A stretch of 12,111 nt of DNA from CAZADA01 sp964524065 (GTDB taxonomy: Bacteria; Pseudomonadota; Alphaproteobacteria; Caulobacterales; Maricaulaceae), in assembly GCA_964524065.1 (NCBI GenBank), contig CAZGCB010000084.1, forward strand, positions 1 through 12,111. Direction: 5' to 3'. Shown here in pieces: positions 6,634 through 12,111 of the stretch. Positions within the stretch are counted from its first letter, which is position 1. Each line of letters begins with the position of its first letter. Both the position numbers and the translations under genes were made by a program. The notes beneath the pieces are model-generated. The model saw only the letters and a program-made list of their open reading frames with translations, ran no database searches and had not been told where the DNA came from.

Positions 6634-9384
6634 ATGGATCGCCGCCGGCTTCGCGGGATCGAAAGCGCCCTGTGGCGCTGGATGGATCTGGCGCGCCGGC
6701 GGCGACGCATCACGCTTGCGCTGTGGATCGCATTGGCGGCGGCGGGCGGCTGGCTCGCCTCCGTTCAACTGAAGGTCAACAGCGATTCCGCCGGCCTGAT
6801 CGCCGCGCATCTGCCCTACCAAAAGGCCAAACGCGCGTTTGACGCCGCCTTTCCCGATGCGCGCAATCAGGTGCTGGTGTTGGTGCAGGCCGCCACGCCT
6901 GACGCCGCTGATATCGCCGCCGGCGCGCTGGTGCGTCGCTTGGAGGCCCGGCCCGACATCGCCCGTCATGTGTTTGCGCCGGCCTTTGATCCGTTTTTTG
7001 TCCAAAACGGCTTGCTCTATTTGGATGAGGCGGCGCTCGCCCGTCTCATGGGAAAGCTCACACGCGCCGCGCCCATGATTGAAAGGCTGGCGTTGGAGCC
7101 GTCGCTCACCAGCCTGTTCGCCGTCCTCGCGGATGCGGCGGAGGAGATTGAAGAGCGCGGCGCGGCTTTGGACCGCGATGCACTCATCGCTGTTTTCACG
7201 GCGCTGAGCGATCTCATCGAGCCAGACCAGGCGTTGGGAGCCGCCGCAACCACCGCGGCCCAGAGCGTCGCGCCGCTGACGCCGCTCTCGTGGAAGGCGC
7301 TGTTTCTGGAGGACCCCGGGCCGACGGTTCGCTTGATCGCGGTCGCGCCGGTCTTGGACTTTTCACGCTTGCGGCCGGCCGATCCCGTGGTGGACGCCAT
7401 CCGCGCGGAAGCCGCGCAGGTGCGCGCGCAGACCGCCATCGCGGCCATGATCCACATCACTGGCGATCCGGTGCTGCGCGCCGATGAGCTGCGGAGCGTG
7501 TCCGAGGGCATGGAGCGGGCGCTGGTGGTGTCGGGCGTGTTGGTGACGGCGCTGTTGTTGGTGGCGTTTCGGTCCGTGGCCCTGGCGTTGGCGACCTTGG
7601 CGGTGGTGACAGTGTCCATCCTCATCACGGCAGGGTTTGCGGCCTTGGTGTTGGGCGCGCTCAACATGATTTCGGTGGCGTTTGCGGTGCTCATGCTGGG
7701 CCTTGGCGTTGATTTTGCGGTGCATTTGGCGTTGCACGCCCAGCACGATCGGGGGCGGGGGCTGAGCTTGCGCGCCGCGCTCTACCGCACGGCGCGTAAT
7801 ATCGGCGCGCCGCTGGCGCTGGCCGCGCCCACCACCGCGTTGGCGTTTCTCGCCTTTTCGCCGACACCCTTTGTGGGCATGGCGCAGCTGGGCGTCTTGG
7901 GCGCCTTCGGCGTGCTGACGGCCTTCCTGGCCGCCAGCAGTATGGTTCCGGCGATTATGGCGCTGCAAGGCGCGCCAAGCGCCGTGCGTGCGGCGCAGCA
8001 GGGCGCGGGGCGCCCCGCATCCGAGGCGCGGTGGCGGTTCTGGGCGGCTTGGATCATGGTGGGCTTGGCGGTTCCCGCGGCGTTGATGGCGACACAGGCC
8101 CGTTTTGACGCCGATCCCATGGCGCTGCGCGATCCCCTGTCAGCGTCCGTGCAGGCGTTTAACGCCGTGCTCGCCCTGCCGGGCGCGACGCCGTACCGGC
8201 TTTCCGTGCTGGCCCCGGCGGGCGAGGCGGCGCAGGCCCGAGCCAGAGCGTTAGAAGCCGATCCGGCCGTGGATGAGGCGCTGACGCTGGCTGATTTCGT
8301 GCCGCGGAACCAAAACGCCAAGCGCACACTTGTGGAGGCCGCCGCCATCGGGCTGAGTTTCGCCCTGTTTCCCGATCCAGCTTTCGTGATCGTCGAGCCG
8401 ACGCGTTACGATGACGCTTTGGCGCGGCTGCGCGCTGGCGTTGCGACGCTCGTGGGCTCGGATGATGTGGGGCCAGCCGCGCGGCGGTTTGCAGCGGCGC
8501 TGGACCGTTTGGCGGACGCCGAAGCCCAGGAGATTGCGGCCGTGGAGCAGGCGGTGTTCGCCCACTGGCCCGCCCAGCTCGCGCGCATGCGCGCGCAAAT
8601 CGCGCCGCAGACCGTGACCCTCGAGGCGCTGCCCGAGGCCGTCACCACACGCTTTGTGGCGCCGGATGGACGGTGGCGAATTGATGTGAGCCCGGCGGAG
8701 GATGTCCGCGAGCCGGCCGATCGGCGCCGTTTTGTCGATGCGGTGTTGACGCTGGAGCCGGACGCCAGCGGCGCCGCCCGCACTATCTTCGGCGCGGCTC
8801 AAGCGGTCTCCGGCGCGATGGTGCAAGCGGTCCTCACCGCCGCCGTCCTCGTGGCGCTGATGGTATGGCTCGCCCTGCGTCATGCGCGGCTGACGGCGTT
8901 GATCCTCGCGCCCTTAGGCCTGGCGGGAGTGTTGGCGGCGGCCACAAGCGCGGCGCTCGGCGTGCCCTTCAACTATGCCAATGTGATCGTCATTCCTCTC
9001 TTGATCGGGGTGGGCGTGGATTCCGGCATCCATTTGGCCATGCGCGCCCATGCGGTGGGGGCGGCGGTGCATGACACCACGACGCCGCGCGCGGTGTTTT
9101 TCAGCGCCCTCACCACCATCGCCTCCTTCGCCAGTCTCATGGCTTCGCCCCATGGCGGCATTGCGAGCATGGGCGCGCTGCTCACCATCGCCATTGGCTG
9201 GACGTTGGCGTGCACCATCATCGCGTTGCCTGTCTTGATGCAAACCTTTGGTCCATCGCGATCGTCCCGCCTGGGGTCCATGCCGGCGCCGCATAGCTCT
9301 GGGTCCTCCGGGGCGGACACCCCATCTCTAAGCGAGAGTGTTCCTGAGCCGCCCGCCGCGGCGCCCAGCCGGAGTGCGCCATGA
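6634..9384 (+). CDS. hpnN: HpnN-like RND/MMPL-superfamily lipid transporter
   Basis: Inner-membrane RND-superfamily permease resembling HpnN, which moves hopanoids from the inner to the outer membrane in hopanoid-making bacteria. The usual two-fold RND layout is visible: one N-terminal transmembrane helix (about 27-44), a large periplasmic domain, a bundle of five helices starting near residue 295, a second periplasmic domain (about 485-720), then five more helices. Each bundle carries the family motif with a membrane-embedded acid: GLGVDFAVHL (Asp360) and GVGVDSGIHL (Asp796). The early segment INGLLYL-like 'FFVQNGLLYLDEAAL' is typical of HpnN. ATG at 6634 is used; GTG at 6631 directly before it is equally possible, and no clear Shine-Dalgarno is present. 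A Ser/Pro-rich tail of about 42 residues follows the last helix. The gene overlaps the MlaC/HpnM-like gene by ATGA. No hopanoid synthesis genes are in the window, so the cargo is not settled. Confidence 0.85.
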   Translation: MDRRRLRGIESALWRWMDLARRRRRITLALWIALAAAGGWLASVQLKVNSDSAGLIAAHLPYQKAKRAFDAAFPDARNQVLVLVQAATPDAADIAAGALVRRLEARPDIARHVFAPAFDPFFVQNGLLYLDEAALARLMGKLTRAAPMIERLALEPSLTSLFAVLADAAEEIEERGAALDRDALIAVFTALSDLIEPDQALGAAATTAAQSVAPLTPLSWKALFLEDPGPTVRLIAVAPVLDFSRLRPADPVVDAIRAEAAQVRAQTAIAAMIHITGDPVLRADELRSVSEGMERALVVSGVLVTALLLVAFRSVALALATLAVVTVSILITAGFAALVLGALNMISVAFAVLMLGLGVDFAVHLALHAQHDRGRGLSLRAALYRTARNIGAPLALAAPTTALAFLAFSPTPFVGMAQLGVLGAFGVLTAFLAASSMVPAIMALQGAPSAVRAAQQGAGRPASEARWRFWAAWIMVGLAVPAALMATQARFDADPMALRDPLSASVQAFNAVLALPGATPYRLSVLAPAGEAAQARARALEADPAVDEALTLADFVPRNQNAKRTLVEAAAIGLSFALFPDPAFVIVEPTRYDDALARLRAGVATLVGSDDVGPAARRFAAALDRLADAEAQEIAAVEQAVFAHWPAQLARMRAQIAPQTVTLEALPEAVTTRFVAPDGRWRIDVSPAEDVREPADRRRFVDAVLTLEPDASGAARTIFGAAQAVSGAMVQAVLTAAVLVALMVWLALRHARLTALILAPLGLAGVLAAATSAALGVPFNYANVIVIPLLIGVGVDSGIHLAMRAHAVGAAVHDTTTPRAVFFSALTTIASFASLMASPHGGIASMGALLTIAIGWTLACTIIALPVLMQTFGPSRSSRLGSMPAPHSSGSSGADTPSLSESVPEPPAAAPSRSAP
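9371..9374 (+). promoter_or_regulatory. Ribosome-binding site of the MlaC/HpnM-like gene, inside hpnN
   Basis: GGAG lies 6 bases before the ATG at 9381, within the last codons of the HpnN-like gene. Together with the ATGA stop/start overlap it points to translational coupling of the two genes. Confidence 0.5.
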
Positions 9385-10046
9385 CGTTGCTTTTTCACAG
9401 TACTGCAGCCCCTGTCCGCATCTGCGCCGCCGCGCTTGCGGCTCTCGCTGCAATGCTGGTGCTTCTCGGCGTCAGCGCTCACGCCCGGGCCGAAACCCCT
9501 GACCCCGCCGCACTGCAAGAGGACGCCAAGGGCTTTGTCACCGCCCTCGTAGCGGAGTTGTCCGGCATCGCCGATGACGCCGCGCGGCCGCAAGCCGAGC
9601 GCACGCGGGCCTTCCGCGATCGCTTGGGGGCCGTTTTGTCCATCCAATCCATCGGCGAGACCATGGTGGGCGAGGAAGCGCGGGCCGCCGCCAGCGCCGC
9701 GCAGATTGCGCGCTATGAAGCGGCTCTGCCGGCGTACATCGCGGCGGATTGGGCCGCCCAGATTGACCTGTTAGCGCGCCGCCGCATTGTGGTTCAACAG
9801 ACGCGCTATTTCCCCCAACGTCCCACCGAAGTGCTCGTGCTCAGCCGTCTGATCAACGAAAACGGTCGTCCGGCCGCACGCATCGATTGGCGCATGCGGC
9901 AGGTGGATGGACAGTGGCGCTTGGAGGATGTCTTCGCCGAGCGCATCTCGCAATTGGTGACCCGTCGTTCGGAAATCTCCACCTTTTTGGAGGCGAATGG
10001 CTGGGACGCCCTCTTAGCGGAGATGGAGGCGGCGGCGGCGTTCTAA
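9381..10046 (+). CDS. MlaC/HpnM (Ttg2D) family periplasmic lipid-binding protein
   Basis: Member of the Ttg2D/MlaC family, periplasmic proteins that shuttle phospholipids between the outer-membrane MlaA and the inner membrane. Its HpnM branch is linked to hopanoid genes. The start at 9381 gives a signal peptide with a hydrophobic run (residues about 14-31) and a cleavage site near AHARA|ET (about 37). The mature region shows the family pattern: an N-terminal helix with 'FVTAL', then AERTRAFRDRLGAVLSIQSIGETMVGEEARAAA, then PTEVLVLSRLI, and a C-terminal half with RIDWRMRQVDGQWRLEDVFAERISQLVTRRSE-type residues and NGWDALLAEM. At 221 aa it is a standard length. Overlap with the HpnN-like gene and the mlaA gene upstream support a lipid-shuttle role. 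Whether it is closer to MlaC or HpnM cannot be told by eye. Confidence 0.85.
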   Translation: MTLLFHSTAAPVRICAAALAALAAMLVLLGVSAHARAETPDPAALQEDAKGFVTALVAELSGIADDAARPQAERTRAFRDRLGAVLSIQSIGETMVGEEARAAASAAQIARYEAALPAYIAADWAAQIDLLARRRIVVQQTRYFPQRPTEVLVLSRLINENGRPAARIDWRMRQVDGQWRLEDVFAERISQLVTRRSEISTFLEANGWDALLAEMEAAAAF

Positions 10047-10117
10047 CCCCATGGAGCGTCGTGCTCCGGTCGCAGGGCATGACTGGCGGCCGTCCACCCC
10101 GGTCGCCCATGCCGCGA

Positions 10118-10146
10118 TTGACAGCTTTGGCGGGCGCGGCTGTCAT
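10118..10146 (+). promoter_or_regulatory. Possible sigma-70 promoter overlaid by a 7-bp inverted repeat
   Basis: TTGACA at 10118-10123 matches the -35 consensus exactly. TGTCAT at 10141-10146, 17 bases further on, matches 4 of 6 of the -10 consensus. TGACAGC (10119-10125) and GCTGTCA (10139-10145) form a perfect inverted repeat with a 13-base gap that touches both elements, as an operator would. It sits about 65 bases before the small lipoprotein gene. The weak -10 keeps confidence low. Confidence 0.35.
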
Positions 10147-10200
10147 GCCGGCGAACTGGGCGTGCCGATCCCCCGTCGGCGCCGCTCGGCGTACAATCAT

Positions 10201-10204
10201 GAGG
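10201..10204 (+). promoter_or_regulatory. Ribosome-binding site choosing the lipoprotein start
   Basis: GAGG lies 6 bases before ATG 10211. The in-frame ATG at 10199 overlaps this site and has no equivalent behind it, so 10211 is preferred. Confidence 0.45.
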
Positions 10205-10210
10205 CCGGCC

Positions 10211-10759
10211 ATGCGAGCAATCCGCCTTTGCCTTTTTCCGTTCAAGACGCGCGCTTTGGGGCTTGCGCCCCTCGTGGCGCTCGCTGTGAGTGCGTGCATC
10301 ACGGGCGATCCAAGCGCCGTCAGCGCCCCGGTGCCCCCGCCCGCGGAGCGCTTTCCGGTGTGGGTGGAGGACCCGCACGCCGCCCCTGGGCTCGAAAACA
10401 CCCTGGTGGCCAGCGCCTGCACGCCAAAGACCAACAATTTCGCCATTGATCGCACCCGGCTCATCGCCAGGACCAGCGCCGCACTCACCCGCGCGGCCAA
10501 TGCGCGCGCGGCTATTTTGTTGGGCGGGCCGCCTTCGCCGCCCTTGTTCAGCCGGGCGGATATGGCTGGCCTCACGCCCCAGGAGGAGGTGGATGTAGCC
10601 GTCAGCGCCGATGCGGTGCAGCTGTGCGTGCTGATGGCGACGCCCGAAGACCGCGCGCGCGCCCTGTTTGACAAGCTGGTGGCCGCCTATGAGACGCCGC
10701 CGGCGGATCTCGAGGCGGCGTACGCCGCTTTTGTCGCCGCGCCGCCGCAGGACGGTTAG
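10211..10759 (+). CDS. Small predicted lipoprotein, possibly LPP20-like
   Basis: Not firmly recognised. The N-terminus MRAIRLCLFPFKTRALG plus a hydrophobic stretch ends at VSAC, a good lipobox, placing the lipidated cysteine at residue 29. The mature protein of about 154 aa begins with a Pro/Ala-rich linker. A PVWVEDP segment follows, then LVASACTPKTNNFAIDRTRLIARTSA-type sequence and an Ala-rich helix with 'AANARAAIL'. The order 'P-x-WV-x-x-P, then an ASxC-like stretch, then a helix with AR repeats' recalls the LPP20 lipoprotein family, but this is a by-eye resemblance only. The in-frame ATG at 10199 would add four residues and keep the lipobox. The frame is open far upstream, but no signal peptide would result from earlier starts. 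It lies 164 bases after the MlaC/HpnM-like gene and may have its own promoter. Its stop is 8 bases from the converging prmA stop. Confidence 0.7.
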   Translation: MRAIRLCLFPFKTRALGLAPLVALAVSACITGDPSAVSAPVPPPAERFPVWVEDPHAAPGLENTLVASACTPKTNNFAIDRTRLIARTSAALTRAANARAAILLGGPPSPPLFSRADMAGLTPQEEVDVAVSADAVQLCVLMATPEDRARALFDKLVAAYETPPADLEAAYAAFVAAPPQDG

Positions 10760-10767
10760 GCCGCCGC

Positions 10768-11652
10768 TTAGGGCCAGCGCAACAGCAGTGTCGCCCATTC
10801 GCCCAGCAACCACGTGCGTTCCAGGCGCCAGCCTTGATGGCGGTAGGCGCCCAACACCAGGCGCTGCTGGCCCGTCAGCAGGCCGGACAGGATCAGCCAT
10901 GCGCCGGGCGCTGCGGCGCGGCTGAGCGCGGGCGCGAGGCTCACCAACGGGCGGGCGAGGATGTTGGCGAAGAGCGCGTCAAAGCGCCGGGCGCGCAAGG
11001 CGGGATGGGCGAGGCCGTCGGCGTGCAGGGCGCGGATCCGCCGGCTGACGCCATTCAGCCGCGCATTCTCGCGCGTGATCGCCACGGCGATGGGGTCGAT
11101 ATCCGTCGCCAACACCAAGGCGGGGCTGGCCTTGGCCGCCGCGATGGCGAGCACGCCGGCGCCTGTTCCCACATCGAGCACCAAGGGGCGCCGCGCGCCG
11201 GCGGGCTGGCGTTTCAGCATATGATCCAGCGCCAGGAGACAGCCGCGCGTGGTGCCGTGATGGCCGGTGCCGAAGGCTTGGCCGGCTTCCACACACACAT
11301 CAATGCGTCCGCCGGCCGGGGGCGCATGATGCCCGCCGCGCACGACGAAGCGGCCGGCCTCGACCAGCGGCAGTCCCTCAAGCGACTTGGCGATCCAGTC
11401 CGCTTCCGGCACAGGGCTAACGCTGATGCGCACGCGTGGATCGTCCAGGCCGCCGGCGGCGCGCAGGGCGTCGCTGTCGGGCGCGCCCTGGGTCAGGAGT
11501 TCCAAGCGGCGTTCATCGGCCGGGGCGTCAAGCAGGGTGACCGCGAGGGCCAGCGGCGGGTCCGCCTGCGATAGGGCGTCGGCGGCGGTGTCGAGCACGG
11601 CGCGCGGGCCCACCGCTTCCCAGCGCCAGAGGTTGGGGGGCTCTGCCGTCAT
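10768..11652 (-). CDS. prmA: Ribosomal protein L11 methyltransferase (PrmA)
   Basis: PrmA uses S-adenosylmethionine to methylate amino groups of ribosomal protein L11 in the cytoplasm. The 294-aa product has the expected short N-terminal substrate-recognition domain, then the linker DWIAKSLEGLPLVEAGRFVV. The family signature AFGTGHHGTTRGCLLAL is at 126-142. AdoMet motif I, LVLDVGTGAGVLAIAAAK, lies at about 157-174, with Gly-Thr-Gly-Ala-Gly where many homologues have GSG. The acidic DIDPIAVAITREN loop and the catalytic-region motif FANILARPLVSL (about 228-239) follow. The start ATG at 11652 lies 3 bases after the final TGA of the MORN-repeat reading frame (11656-11658), so the two were probably co-transcribed. 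It converges on the small lipoprotein gene with 8 bases between stops and no obvious terminator. The assignment is secure. Confidence 0.95.
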   Translation of the reverse strand: MTAEPPNLWRWEAVGPRAVLDTAADALSQADPPLALAVTLLDAPADERRLELLTQGAPDSDALRAAGGLDDPRVRISVSPVPEADWIAKSLEGLPLVEAGRFVVRGGHHAPPAGGRIDVCVEAGQAFGTGHHGTTRGCLLALDHMLKRQPAGARRPLVLDVGTGAGVLAIAAAKASPALVLATDIDPIAVAITRENARLNGVSRRIRALHADGLAHPALRARRFDALFANILARPLVSLAPALSRAAAPGAWLILSGLLTGQQRLVLGAYRHQGWRLERTWLLGEWATLLLRWP

Positions 11653-11655
11653 CCG

Positions 11656-12111
11656 TCAGGGGCCCAGCGGCGTGGTGAGCGTGCCGTCGGTCCAAATTCC
11701 CTGGCGGCGCACAGAACCATCGGCGTTCCACTCAACGCAATCGCGGGTGCTCTGTTCGGGGGCTTATGCCCCCTCATAGCGGCGCCCAGCGCCCCTGTGA
11801 TACACGCCCGTGCCGCACCTGTCGCCGTCGGGATAGCCGCCGGCATGGCGGGCGCCATCACGCCAGAGATAGACGCCCACGCCAGTGTAGTTGCTATCCG
11901 CCCACTCGCCCGCATAGCGGAGGGATTTAGCACCTCGATCAGGGTCTTGTGACCAGCGATAGACGCCGAGGCCGTACTTTTTTCCGTCGCGCCATTCTCC
12001 GGCATAGACATCGCCAATGAAGGGGCCGGCAATGAGGGTCTGTACGCCATAGCCTTGGCGCCGGTCATTGCGCATTTGCGTCTCATACCGCGCCGTATTT
12101 TGCGGCTCGCC
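11656..12111 (-). pseudogene. MORN-repeat protein, 5' partial, interrupted by in-frame TAA
   Basis: The frame is open from the window edge (12111), before the ATG at 12075. The upstream codons read GEPQNTARYETQ and continue naturally into MRNDRRQGYGVQTL, so the real start lies outside the window. MORN-type repeats are visible: YETQMRNDRRQGYGVQ, then YAGEWRDGKKYGLGVYRW, then YAGEWADSNYTGVGVYLW, then HAGGYPDGDRCGTGVY and RRYEGA. An in-frame TAA at 11764-11766 ends this frame. Beyond it the same frame continues for 35 codons with CVEWNADGSVRRQGIWTDGTL, which looks like a normal MORN-protein C-terminus, and stops at TGA 11656-11658, 3 bases before prmA. The interruption is therefore more likely a nonsense mutation, a sequencing error, or readthrough than a natural end. 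MORN repeats (about 20 residues) are found in proteins that bind membranes or other proteins; a specific function cannot be given. Product ends at 11764 if the stop is real. Confidence 0.7.
11758..11773 (-). repeat. Perfect 6-bp hairpin holding the premature stop codon
   Basis: GGGGGC (11758-11763) and GCCCCC (11768-11773) are perfect complements around a 4-base loop. Read on the minus strand the loop is ATAA and contains the TAA that interrupts the MORN frame. No T-run follows, so it is not a typical rho-independent terminator. G/C hairpins like this are also a known trouble spot for sequencing. Confidence 0.65.

Noticed and set aside
5917..7005. Long minus-strand open frame (362 codons) across the receptor/HpnN junction
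   Set aside because: It overlaps two well-supported genes antisense, and its composition and lack of any recognisable motif mark it as a shadow frame.
10053..10067. Hairpin GGAGC-GTCGT-GCTCC just after the MlaC/HpnM-like stop
   Set aside because: It has a 5-bp stem without a T-run; such stems are common by chance in GC-rich sequence.
10834..11574. Long open frame on the plus strand opposite prmA
   Set aside because: It is antisense to a clearly recognisable PrmA, and its low-complexity Gly/Ala/Arg/Gln composition is typical of a shadow frame in GC-rich DNA.

Overview
The window is GC-rich, densely coded and comes from a Gram-negative bacterium. The partial MurC, the TonB-dependent receptor with an 'EDRIIVTTQKREE'-type N-terminus, and the HpnN/MlaC-type lipid carriers together suggest an alphaproteobacterium, perhaps of the Caulobacterales/Hyphomonadales or Sphingomonadales type. 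That placement is inferred from protein style, not from a phylogenetic marker. No rRNA, tRNA, CRISPR array, insertion sequence or integrase was seen.

Layout. Positions 1-1386 hold the 3' part of murC (cell-wall synthesis). The gene after it is not murB, as would be usual in this group, but an outer-membrane porin of the alginate-export family (1473-2915). An MlaA/VacJ lipoprotein follows (3124-3897), then a 192-base intergenic region with a direct repeat and a perfect DnaA-box 9-mer. Next are a large TonB-dependent receptor (4090-6618), an HpnN-type RND/MMPL membrane transporter (6634-9384) and an MlaC/HpnM-type periplasmic lipid carrier (9381-10046). The last two overlap by ATGA. A possible promoter with an inverted repeat precedes a small lipoprotein, possibly LPP20-like (10211-10759). 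On the minus strand, converging on this block, lie prmA (ribosomal protein L11 methyltransferase, 10768-11652) and, just upstream of it, a MORN-repeat gene running off the window end. The MORN gene is interrupted by an in-frame TAA sitting in the loop of a perfect 6-bp hairpin.

How the genes may work together. MlaA (outer-membrane lipoprotein), the TonB-dependent receptor, the HpnN-like RND protein and the MlaC/HpnM-like shuttle cover the outer membrane, periplasm and inner membrane. This is the best candidate for an unusual system here: a lipid (hopanoid, sterol or phospholipid) trafficking locus in which an RND permease takes the place of the MlaFEDB ABC/MCE complex, with an energised outer-membrane receptor inserted in the same cluster. 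The protein families are recognised with good confidence; joint function and substrate are inference. The murC and prmA genes are ordinary housekeeping flanks.
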